A stretch of DNA of 64,000 nt from positions 1-64,000 of the forward strand of contig JAKLKO010000023.1 of NCBI GenBank assembly GCA_023150615.1, given 5' to 3'. The stretch comes from Phycisphaerae bacterium (lineage in GTDB: Bacteria; Planctomycetota; Phycisphaerae; UBA1845; UTPLA1). Below, piece after piece: positions 43,107 to 50,734 of the stretch. The notes beneath the pieces were generated by a model, which was not told the DNA's origin, made no database searches, and saw only the letters and a program-made list of their open reading frames with translations. Both the position numbers and the translations under genes were made by a program. Each line of letters begins with the position of its first letter. Position 1 is the stretch's first letter.

Positions 43107-43292
43107 ATGAAGTCGTTGAAGCGCGTCCTGACATACGCCGGCCTCGTCGTGCTCGGCCTGACCCCGTGGGCCTCCGCACAACTCCCGCAGCCCACGCTCC
43201 CGGCCGTGTGCTACCCGTGGACGGCCTTCGCGAAGCCGACGCTGTTCAACGTGTTCTGGGGGATTCCACCGATCCGGTTCCCGTTCCAGTAA
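43107..43292 (+). CDS. Small secreted protein, 61 aa
   Basis: GGAGG precedes the ATG at 43107. The product has a clean signal peptide (MKSLKRVLTYAGLVVLGL..ASAQ) and a mature peptide of about 36 residues rich in Pro, Phe and Trp, ending GIPPIRFPFQ. No family was recognised. Its 3' end overlaps the convergent acyltransferase-like gene by 47 bases. The signal peptide and ribosome-binding site support it as a real gene despite its size. Confidence 0.6.
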   Translation: MKSLKRVLTYAGLVVLGLTPWASAQLPQPTLPAVCYPWTAFAKPTLFNVFWGIPPIRFPFQ

Positions 43293-44166
43293 TCTCGGGT
43301 TCGACCGTACCCATCGGCGAGACGTTCCAGAGATACTGCTGCGGCCGCATCATTACCTGCGCCTCCAGTTGCTGCATCGCGGCGGCCGTCGCGCGGATCG
43401 CGTCCGCATCGCGGACGGGCGTGCCCAGCCACAGCTCGAACTCGAAGTCGCCACCGCGGCGATGGCAGAGCGCCGGCACGATCGGCACATCGAACCACTG
43501 CTGGAGCCGCCCGGCCGTCGCGTGGTAGGGGCCGGGCTCCCCGAGGAACGTCCGTTCGACCCCGACGCCGCGCGGGCGTCGGTGCTCGACCATGAGCATG
43601 ACCGACGCGCCGGACGAGAGGGCGTCCGGCAGCCGCTGCGACGCCTCCTGCACGCGGATGAGCCGCACGTACGGTACGCGGTACAGCTCCCGTTGCCACG
43701 CGCCGCCGGGCGATGAATCGATCAGATCGACGAGCACGTGAACCGGGCGGAGCAACTGCCCCAGCGCGGCGGCCGCGACTGCCGGATTGCCGTAGTAGCA
43801 CGTCGCGAGGACCGCTCCGCGCGATCGGTCCGGCCGGCAAAGCCAGTCCGCCGCATCCGTGACCCGCACCCATCGTCGCCAGTTGGACGCGCAAAACCGT
43901 CGGCGGAGAAAAAGCGTCTCGACCCAGAATCGTCCGATGTGCTCGTAAGTCGAACGGATGATCGCGTCGCGCTGTGCATCGGAAAGGCCCGGTCCTGCGG
44001 CGCGCTGCAATCGCTCGTGCGCGTAGCGTCGTCCGGGCGTCGCCAGGTCGTGAACCCCGCGGCCGAGCGCTTCGGCGAGCCGACGGCTGCGGCGCAGTCC
44101 GATCGCGCCGAGCATCGTCGCGACGACGCGTCGCAGGTACCAGAATCGCAGCGATTCGAGGTTCAT
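43246..44166 (-). CDS. LpxL/HtrB-like acyltransferase-fold protein with altered catalytic motif
   Basis: This roughly 306-aa protein resembles Kdo2-lipid A acyltransferases in order: ATCYYGNPAVAAAALG corresponds to the family's HxGNWE block, then VMLMVEHRRPRGVGV and FLGEPGPYHATAGRLQQWFDVPIVPAL. The last are typical of the FLGxxxxxxxGxAxLAxxxGAPVVP region. The catalytic His is Tyr and the acidic partner is absent, and the end QYLWNVSPM replaces QYLWxHRR. The protein may have lost activity or use different chemistry. Start at 44166 is tentative; 44193 is possible. Confidence 0.65.
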   Translation of the reverse strand: MNLESLRFWYLRRVVATMLGAIGLRRSRRLAEALGRGVHDLATPGRRYAHERLQRAAGPGLSDAQRDAIIRSTYEHIGRFWVETLFLRRRFCASNWRRWVRVTDAADWLCRPDRSRGAVLATCYYGNPAVAAAALGQLLRPVHVLVDLIDSSPGGAWQRELYRVPYVRLIRVQEASQRLPDALSSGASVMLMVEHRRPRGVGVERTFLGEPGPYHATAGRLQQWFDVPIVPALCHRRGGDFEFELWLGTPVRDADAIRATAAAMQQLEAQVMMRPQQYLWNVSPMGTVEPEITGTGTGSVESPRTR

Positions 44167-44354
44167 TCGCGGGATCGCCGAGTTCGAGCGCATCGCATCA
44201 TCCGGCGTCGCGAGACACGCGCGGCGCGGGTCGGCGTGATTTGAATCGGCCGCCACGGCGGTGTCGACCATCCCATCGCGCGGGTCGCACTTTCGGTCCG
44301 CGCGGCGCGACGGTAATCTTGCGCGTGCCCCGAGTCCCGCGCGGAACACTCGCG

Positions 44355-45488
44355 ATGCGTCGATTCACCCTCGTGGTTCTGGTCCTGGTCGTCGCGGTCG
44401 TCGCCGGCCTGTATGCATGGCAGAACCGTCCGACGCCCCTGGTCGTCTCGGGTTTCATCGAGGCCGATCTGATTCGCGTCGGATCGCGCATCGGCGGCCG
44501 CGTGGCCGAACTGCTCGTGCAGGAAGGGCAGCGCGTCCGGGCCGGCGATCCGCTCGTCCGCATCGATCCGTTCGATCTCCGCGAGCAACTCGCGCGGGCG
44601 AAGGCCGAACTGGCCGCGGCCCGCGCTGCGCAGGATCGCACCAAGTCGGGGTTCCGCCGGGAGGAAATCGAACAAGCGCAGGCGCAGCGCGACCGCGCCG
44701 CCGTCGTCCTCGAGAAGCTCGTCGCCGGCCCGCGTCCGCGCGAGATCGAGATCGGGCGGCAGAAGGTCAAGGCTGCGCAGGCCCGGCTTGAACTGGCAGA
44801 GTCCGAGCATGCGCGGTTGACTCGATTGCGCAAGGAAGCGCAGGCTGCGCAGACGGAGCTGGACAAGGCGGTGCGCGAGCTGAAATCCGCGCAGGCCGAG
44901 GCGTCGTCGGCCGACGAGGAGCTGGCGCTGCTGCTCGAAGGGACGCGCGCCGAGGAGATTGCCGAGGCCAGGGCCGCGCTCGCCGATGCCGACGCGCGGT
45001 TGAAGCTCCTGCAGCAGGGCTACCGCGCGGAGGACGTCGCCGAGGCCGCGGCCCGCGTGCAGGCGGCCGAGGCGGCCGTGGGCGTCATCGAAGCGCAGTT
45101 GCGGGAGCTGGTGGTCGCCGCGCCGTGCGAGGCGCTGGTCGAGACGGTCGATCTGCGGCCGGGCGACCTGCTCGCGCCGAACGCGCCGTCGATCGCGCTG
45201 CTCGACCCGTCGCGCCTCTGGGTCCGCGCGTACGTGCCCGAGGCGCGCCTGGCCGAGGTCCGCCTCGATCAGCGCGTTCCCGTCCGCGTCGACAGCGCCT
45301 CCGTCGGAACGCTCGTCGGTCGCGTGACCTACATTGCGTCCGAGGCCGAGTTCACGCCGCGAAACGTCCAGACGCCCGACGAGCGCAGCAAGCAGGTCTT
45401 CCGCATCAAGGTGACGCTCGAAACCGGCCGCGAGCGCGTCCGCGTCGGCATGTCGGCCGACGTCTATCTCGACGAGTCGCCACCGTGA
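44355..45488 (+). CDS. HlyD-type membrane fusion protein of an ABC exporter
   Basis: This 377-aa periplasmic adaptor has an N-terminal anchor (MRRFTLVVLVLVVAVVAG), the biotinyl-lipoyl-like half VVSGFIEADLIRVGSRIGGRVAEL, and a long coiled-coil hairpin (about 85-235) rich in Ala/Glu/Arg heptads. The second lipoyl half and beta-barrel follow (APCEALVETVDLRPGDL, LWVRAYVPEARLAEV). It links an inner-membrane exporter to the envelope, as in YbhG. Its stop overlaps the GTG start of the ATPase gene, and it heads a three-gene operon. Confidence 0.9.
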   Translation: MRRFTLVVLVLVVAVVAGLYAWQNRPTPLVVSGFIEADLIRVGSRIGGRVAELLVQEGQRVRAGDPLVRIDPFDLREQLARAKAELAAARAAQDRTKSGFRREEIEQAQAQRDRAAVVLEKLVAGPRPREIEIGRQKVKAAQARLELAESEHARLTRLRKEAQAAQTELDKAVRELKSAQAEASSADEELALLLEGTRAEEIAEARAALADADARLKLLQQGYRAEDVAEAAARVQAAEAAVGVIEAQLRELVVAAPCEALVETVDLRPGDLLAPNAPSIALLDPSRLWVRAYVPEARLAEVRLDQRVPVRVDSASVGTLVGRVTYIASEAEFTPRNVQTPDERSKQVFRIKVTLETGRERVRVGMSADVYLDESPP

Positions 45489-46438
45489 ACGCGCCCGTCA
45501 TCACGACGCAGCGCCTCACCCGCCGTTTCGGCGACGTCGTCGCGGTCCGTGACGTGTCGATCGACGTGCCGCGCGCCGCCATCTTCGGACTGCTCGGCCC
45601 GAACGGCTCGGGAAAGTCCACTCTGATCCGGATGCTGTGCGGAGTGCTCCGGCCGTCCGAGGGCGACGGCCGCGTGCTCGGCGTAGACATCCGCCGCGAT
45701 CCGGAGGCGATCAAGCGGCGCATCGGCTACATGTCGCAGCGGTTCAGCCTCTACGGCGACCTGACCGTGCGGGAAAACCTGCAATTCTACGGCCGCGTCT
45801 ACGGACTCGACGATCGGCGGCAGCACGAGCGGCAGGACGCCGTCATCGAGCTGGCCGGTCTGTCGCCATACATCGATCGCCTGGCGAGCCGGCTCTCGGG
45901 TGGGTGGAAGCAGCGGCTGGCGCTGGCCTGCGCGCTGATCCACGAACCGGAGGTGATGTTCCTCGACGAGCCGACGGCGGGGATCGATCCGGTCGCGCGG
46001 CGCGAGTTGTGGGACCTGCTCTTTGCGCTCTCGCACCGCGGTGTGACGATGCTGGTCACGACGCACTACATGGATGAGGCGGAGCGCTGCACGCACGTCG
46101 GCTACTTGTACCTGTCGCGCCTGATCGCGGTGGGGCGGCCGGTCGATCTCAAGTCGGACCCCAGCGTCACGCCGCGCGGCACGCGACACGTCGAGGTCGA
46201 GTGCGCCGATCCGACCGCGGCACTGGCGCGGGCGCGCGCGCTGGACGGCGTGCGCGATGCGACGCTTGTCGGCAACGCGCTGCACATACTCCTTGAGGAA
46301 ACGCGGGATGAGCCGTGGCTGCTCGCCGCCGTCGCCGCGGGGGATCGGTCGGCGGGCGTTCGGCCGATCGCGCCGACGCTCGAGGACGTCTTCGTGCTGC
46401 TGAGCCGCGCGCAACAGGCGCGGGAGGCGTCGTCATGA
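45485..46438 (+). CDS. ABC transporter ATP-binding protein
   Basis: This 317-aa ATPase has Walker A GPNGSGKST, Q-loop region MSQRFSLYGDLTVREN, signature LSGGWKQRLALA, Walker B VMFLDEPTAGID and switch TTHYMDEAERC. The sequence is typical of the YbhF/CcmA-type drug or polymer exporter ATPases. A roughly 100-residue C-terminal regulatory extension follows. The GTG start overlaps the fusion-protein stop by 4 bases, and its own stop overlaps the permease start (ATGA). Confidence 0.93.
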   Translation: MNAPVITTQRLTRRFGDVVAVRDVSIDVPRAAIFGLLGPNGSGKSTLIRMLCGVLRPSEGDGRVLGVDIRRDPEAIKRRIGYMSQRFSLYGDLTVRENLQFYGRVYGLDDRRQHERQDAVIELAGLSPYIDRLASRLSGGWKQRLALACALIHEPEVMFLDEPTAGIDPVARRELWDLLFALSHRGVTMLVTTHYMDEAERCTHVGYLYLSRLIAVGRPVDLKSDPSVTPRGTRHVEVECADPTAALARARALDGVRDATLVGNALHILLEETRDEPWLLAAVAAGDRSAGVRPIAPTLEDVFVLLSRAQQAREASS

Positions 46439-47580
46439 ACGGCTTCCTCGCCATCCTGCTGAAGGAATTCGCCCACATCCGCCGCGATCGCGGCACGATC
46501 TTCTTCGCCTTCGTCGTGCCCGTGATGCAGCTGACCATCTTCGGCTATGCCATCAACGTCACGATCGACGACATCCCGATGGTCATACTCGATCTCGACG
46601 GTCGGCAGGACAGCCGCGCCCTCGTCGAAGCCCTGTGCAACACGCAAACCTTCCGTGTCGCTGAACGCGTCCATGATCACGACCGCTTCCGACGCGCGAT
46701 CACCGCCGGCCGCGCCAAGGTCGGACTGCTTATCCCGCCGGACTACGCCGAACACCTGCTGCGGCGCGAGCAGGCCACGGTGCAGGTGCTGATCGACGGG
46801 AGCGACTCGCAGGTCGCGACCACGGCGATGAACACGGTCGCCCTGCTCGTGAATCGGCTGGCGGCCGGACGCGCCCGCGCGGTGGTCGAGGCCCTTCAGA
46901 CCGGCCCGGCGCGCGACGAGGGCGGCGAGGTCGCGCCGCCGATCGAGGCCCGCGCGCGGCTGCTGTTCAATCCAGACCTCGAAAGCTCGCACTTCTTTGT
47001 CCCGGGCCTGATCGCAATCATCCTGCAGATCGTGCTGATCTTCCTGACGAGCTTCTCGATCGTCCGTGAGCGCGAGAACGGAACGCTCGAACAGCTCTTC
47101 GTCACGCCCGTCGGGCGCACCGGCCTGCTGCTCGGTAAGCTTGCCCCGTACGTCATCATGGCCTTCGGCGAGCTTCTGATCGTCCTCGTCGTCATGGTCG
47201 CCGTGTTCGGCGTGCCGATCCACGGCAGCCTCCTTTCGCTGATCGGCCTCTCATCGCTTTTTATCCTGACGGCGCTGGGCTTGGGTTTGCTCATCTCCAC
47301 GCTCGCCGCAACGCAACTCCAGGCCACGCAGCTCGCCTACGTCATCATGCTCCCCTCGGTCCTCCTGTCCGGCTTCATGTTCCCGCGCTCCGAGATGCCG
47401 CTGGCGATCTACGCCCTGAGCTTCTTCCTCCCAGTGACCTACTACGTCGAGATTCTCCGCGGCGTGATCCTCCGCGGTGCGGACCTGATCGATCTCGCGC
47501 CCAACATCGCCGGATTGCTCGCGTGCTGCGCGGCAATCCTCGGCATCTCGCTCCTGCGATTCCGCAAGCAGTTGGATTAG
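46435..47580 (+). CDS. ABC-2 type exporter permease
   Basis: This 381-aa membrane protein has one N-terminal helix (FFAFVVPVMQLTIFGYAINV) and a periplasmic domain of about 150 residues. Five to six C-terminal helices include SSHFFVPGLIAIILQIVLIFLT, the RERENGTLEQLFVTPVG motif typical of ABC-2 permeases, and MFPRSEMPLAIYALSFFLPVTYYVEILRG. It resembles YbhS/YbhR. Only one permease gene is present, where E. coli-type systems have two, so a homodimer is inferred. Confidence 0.92.
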   Translation: MNGFLAILLKEFAHIRRDRGTIFFAFVVPVMQLTIFGYAINVTIDDIPMVILDLDGRQDSRALVEALCNTQTFRVAERVHDHDRFRRAITAGRAKVGLLIPPDYAEHLLRREQATVQVLIDGSDSQVATTAMNTVALLVNRLAAGRARAVVEALQTGPARDEGGEVAPPIEARARLLFNPDLESSHFFVPGLIAIILQIVLIFLTSFSIVRERENGTLEQLFVTPVGRTGLLLGKLAPYVIMAFGELLIVLVVMVAVFGVPIHGSLLSLIGLSSLFILTALGLGLLISTLAATQLQATQLAYVIMLPSVLLSGFMFPRSEMPLAIYALSFFLPVTYYVEILRGVILRGADLIDLAPNIAGLLACCAAILGISLLRFRKQLD

Positions 47581-47611
47581 GTGGAGTGCCGCGACGGTCG
47601 CGCGCCGTACG

Positions 47612-48730
47612 CTACGCGACCATCGCCGTGTCGCGCACGCCGTCATCGACCCGCCGCCCGGCCGCCACGTTCTCGTACAGCCGCGCGTAATTGTCGACAA
47701 AGCTGCGAGCGCCGAAGACCTCGAAGGCCTGGCTCCGGGCCGTGTCGACGAGCCGTTGGCGCAGCGCCTCGTCCTGCAACCCCCGCAACAGCAGCGACGC
47801 CAGCACCCGCGGTGCGGCCGACTTGGTGAGCAGCCCGTTGTGATGGTCGGCGATCAGTTCCGCAATGCTCCGCCGCGCCGGTCCGACGACGAGCACACGG
47901 GCGGCCATGGCCCACGCCAGCGGCTCGGTCGCCATCTCGTCGGACGGCGCAACGACCATCACGTCAGCGGCGGCGGCAAGCTCGGCCCACGTGAAGCGGT
48001 CGCGCGGCGCGACGAGCATCTGCGGCAGGCCGATGCCGCGCAACATGCGGCCGAGCCGGTCCGTCTCACGAGACTCGAACGGGAGGATGGCGCGGATGGA
48101 AGGGTACAACTGCTGGAGAATCGCGGCGGCCCAGATGACCGCTTGCTGTCCATCCTCGCGTCGCGCCGGACCGCTGGTGAGCAGAACCGGCCCCGCGTCA
48201 CCGACGAGTTCGCGGCGGATGTCCCGACGCCGGGCGTCGTTGATCGCGCCGAAGTCGATCGGCCCGCGAATGACGACGATGCGCTCGGGCGCGACGCCGC
48301 GCGAGGCGAGCCCGTGCCGGACGATCTGGCTCGTCGCCGCCACCGCCGGTGGCCGCTCAACCTGCCGCCACCAGCGCGCCGTCTCAGCGACTGTCGCGGG
48401 ATCGGTCTGCGTGACGATCAGACGCGCCGCGGGCGCGATGGCCGCGGCCGACGCCAGCGCCCGAGGCCCCCAGGCGTGCACGATGTTCACCGCGTCGCGG
48501 CGGCACAGCGCGTGAAGCCGGATCGACGCCACGACGCTCTGTCCGAATCGCGACTCGAGGCCGACGACGCGGCGCCCAAGTCGCGCGGCGAGTCGGCGGC
48601 GCGCCGACGGCTCGACGCACGCCACGCCGGCGCACGCGCCCGCCGCCGTCGAGCGATGGATCAACTCGGACAACGCGGCCAGCTCGTTTTCGACGCCGCG
48701 GCCGTCGACCACGTGCAGGATTCGCGTCAA
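47612..48730 (-). CDS. Glycosyltransferase-like protein, GT4 type
   Basis: This 372-aa protein has the two-Rossmann layout of GT-B enzymes. The N-terminal half reads TRILHVVDGRGVENELAALSEL and AVNIVHAWGPRALASAAA. The C-terminal half has ERIVVIRGPIDFGAIND, AADVMVVAPSDEMATEPLAWAMA and a HHNGLLTKSAAPRVLASLLLRGL end, similar to the donor-binding E-x7-E region. The donor and acceptor sugars are unknown. The start is TTG at 48730, overlapping the preceding lipoprotein stop and preceded by AAGGA. It is last in an operon with two lipoproteins. Confidence 0.75.
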   Translation of the reverse strand: MTRILHVVDGRGVENELAALSELIHRSTAAGACAGVACVEPSARRRLAARLGRRVVGLESRFGQSVVASIRLHALCRRDAVNIVHAWGPRALASAAAIAPAARLIVTQTDPATVAETARWWRQVERPPAVAATSQIVRHGLASRGVAPERIVVIRGPIDFGAINDARRRDIRRELVGDAGPVLLTSGPARREDGQQAVIWAAAILQQLYPSIRAILPFESRETDRLGRMLRGIGLPQMLVAPRDRFTWAELAAAADVMVVAPSDEMATEPLAWAMAARVLVVGPARRSIAELIADHHNGLLTKSAAPRVLASLLLRGLQDEALRQRLVDTARSQAFEVFGARSFVDNYARLYENVAAGRRVDDGVRDTAMVA

Positions 48731-49347
48731 CTCTTTTCCTTGTGAGCGTAGAAGAGCTTGGCGACCTTGTCGGCCAGGTCGGCGGCCAGTTGCCGCGCGA
48801 CGTCCTGCGGCGTCGTGTCGCCGTCGGCCGGTTCCGGGTGCGTCTCGCCGACGATCTCCTCGCCGCCTTCCTGCGTGGGCCAGAGCCGCACCTCGCGCTT
48901 GCGCTCGGTCGAGATGACCGAGACGCGCACGGCGAAGCGGCCGTTGAAGATCGGCGCGGCCGGCTCGCGCCGCAGCCGGAAGTCCGTCACGCGCAGATGG
49001 AGCACCTGGTCGGCGCCGAGCTTCTCGCCGATCTCGCGCACCGACAGCCCGTCGTACGTCGCGTCGCCCTGTTGGAGCTTTCGCCACTCCTCGAACGGGA
49101 TGAGTTGCGTCTTGACGTCGTTGGCGATGAAGTTCTGCCGCAGCCGCTCCTGGAACTCGCGAAACGTCTGCGGAACCGTCACCAGCCCCTCGTAATCGTC
49201 GAACACGACGGCCACGCGCCCGGTCGTGAGCTTGAACTTCGCTTCGATCGTGTCGCCGCCAGTGGCATGGTAGGTCATGATCGCCAACTGCTGGCAGCCG
49301 CAGACCAGCGCCACAAGCCCCAGCGAGGTGATGATCGTCCGTCGCAT
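48727..49347 (-). CDS. Lipoprotein of unknown function, paired copy 1
   Basis: This 206-aa protein has a lipoprotein signal with lipobox VCGC (Cys about 17). The mature domain reads GRVAVVFDDYEGLVTVPQTF, then FIANDVKTQLIPFEEW, GLSVREIGEKLGADQVLHLRV and FAVRVSVIS, followed by a charged C-terminal helix ending LADKVAKLFYAHKEKS. The order (VAVV..D, REIGEKLGADQVL, then a beta strand) parallels the next gene and is reminiscent of CsgG/GNA1162-like lipoprotein folds. Its stop overlaps the glycosyltransferase start. Confidence 0.7.
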   Translation of the reverse strand: MRRTIITSLGLVALVCGCQQLAIMTYHATGGDTIEAKFKLTTGRVAVVFDDYEGLVTVPQTFREFQERLRQNFIANDVKTQLIPFEEWRKLQQGDATYDGLSVREIGEKLGADQVLHLRVTDFRLRREPAAPIFNGRFAVRVSVISTERKREVRLWPTQEGGEEIVGETHPEPADGDTTPQDVARQLAADLADKVAKLFYAHKEKS

Positions 49348-49391
49348 CGAAACCGCCCCGACTCGCCGGACAGCGCAACCCATCGCGCCGC

Positions 49392-50066
49392 TTAGTACGA
49401 GACCTCGTGTTCGTAGAATTTCCGCGCCGTCGCCTCGCCGAAGACCCGCAACGCGCCGTTGAGGATGTCGACGTCGCCGACGCTCAGCACGTCGATCTTG
49501 CGCCCCTCGGGTGGATAGCTGCCCGTCACCTCGGTCGCGAAGACCGCGCGATCGCCGGCCGGCCGCCCGACGTCGTACACCGCAACGCTGGCGCGGACGC
49601 GGCCCTTTCGCACCGATTGCGCGTCCGGCGCCCGCGTCGTGTACTCCAGCAGGTCGATCCGCACCACGCGGTCAGCCTTGAACTTCCGCCCCAGCTCGAC
49701 GTTACTCATGCCCTCCCAGTCGCTGCCGCTCTTCTCCTGAAAATCGGTGATGTCGCGGATGTCGACCAGGTCAACGTCCTTGATCCCCTCCTTCAGGTAG
49801 TAGCGGACGGCGTCGGCGACGCGGTAGCGCGCCGCGTAGTCCTCGTCGAGCGTCGCCTGATCCGCCCAGACGATGATTGCGACTCGCTTGCCGGCGAGCT
49901 TGTCGTACTCCGCCGCGACTTTCCGCTTCGGCTCCTTCGCCATCATGAAGTAGGGCAGTTGACACGCGGTAAGCGCGGTCGCGACGCACGCAAGCGCCGC
50001 GCTTGTCCACCGCCCGCGCAACCGCCCGCGCAACCGACCGCATCGTCTCGATCGTCCGCAGCTCAT
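49392..50066 (-). CDS. Lipoprotein of unknown function, paired copy 2
   Basis: This 224-aa protein has a long basic N-terminus, a hydrophobic stretch and lipobox LTAC. Its mature part follows the same plan as the downstream neighbour: GKRVAIIVWADQATLDEDY, YYLKEGIKDVDLVDIRDITDF, MSNVELGRKFKADRVVRIDLLEY and VRASVAVYDVG, then a C-terminal helix ending ATARKFYEHEVSY. The two appear to be diverged duplicates. Start at 50066 overlaps the stop of the DUF2752 gene (ATGA). The function is unknown. Confidence 0.68.
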   Translation of the reverse strand: MSCGRSRRCGRLRGRLRGRWTSAALACVATALTACQLPYFMMAKEPKRKVAAEYDKLAGKRVAIIVWADQATLDEDYAARYRVADAVRYYLKEGIKDVDLVDIRDITDFQEKSGSDWEGMSNVELGRKFKADRVVRIDLLEYTTRAPDAQSVRKGRVRASVAVYDVGRPAGDRAVFATEVTGSYPPEGRKIDVLSVGDVDILNGALRVFGEATARKFYEHEVSY

Positions 50067-50578
50067 CACGGCGTCGCGCCCCGGTGCATCAGCACATCCA
50101 CGATCTTCCATCCCCACGATCCGAAGAAGACCACCGCCAGCACGGCCAGGCCGGGCGGCGTCCCGAGCCACTCCCAGCGCACATTCGGTACGCGGCCGCA
50201 CGCGAGCGTCATCAGACCGCCGACCACGCCCATCAAGGTCAGGATCGACAGGACCGCGCCGGCCGGTTGAGCACGAATCGCACCGAACACGTCGCCGTGC
50301 GCCATCCGCGCGAATGCCGTCGTCATGCCGCACGTCGGGCACGGCAGGCGCGTGTAGAGCAGAAACCCGCACGGCGGCAGACCGAGCGCTCGGTGCGTCT
50401 CCAATCCGGACGGATTCGGCGGAAGGCCCCTCGCCGTCACGAGGACCGCGCCGCCCGCCAGCGCGACCAGCCCGCCGCACAAGCGCAGCCGAAACGCCGA
50501 CGCCGCGCGCGGGGGCCGACGCGCGCCGCCCTCCGCGTACGTCGGTACGATCACGGGCGGTGGTGTCGGAGAGTCCAT
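50066..50578 (-). CDS. DUF2752 membrane protein
   Basis: This 170-aa protein has the DUF2752 signature GFLLYTRLPCPTCGMTTAFARMAHGD with its CPTCGMT motif, flanked by hydrophobic segments (LCGGLVALAGGAVLVTA before, AVLSILTLMGVVGGLMTLACG and LAVLAVVFFGSWGW after). The family is a small membrane protein of unknown function. The ATGA overlap links it to the lipoprotein-glycosyltransferase operon, of which it is the first gene. It is divergent from the toroid-repeat gene. Confidence 0.8.
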   Translation of the reverse strand: MDSPTPPPVIVPTYAEGGARRPPRAASAFRLRLCGGLVALAGGAVLVTARGLPPNPSGLETHRALGLPPCGFLLYTRLPCPTCGMTTAFARMAHGDVFGAIRAQPAGAVLSILTLMGVVGGLMTLACGRVPNVRWEWLGTPPGLAVLAVVFFGSWGWKIVDVLMHRGATP

Positions 50579-50734
50579 TCGTTCCGGCGGCGGGAGATCG
50601 TCCGCGACGCCGCCGGATTCTAACCGCCCAACCGCTTCCGCGTCACGCCGCAACCGAGATGGGCGTGTGGAGATCGGACCGGCGCCGCGATACGCTGGTA
50701 TCGGGGTGTCGATCTTCCCGCGAGCGGATGTTTC

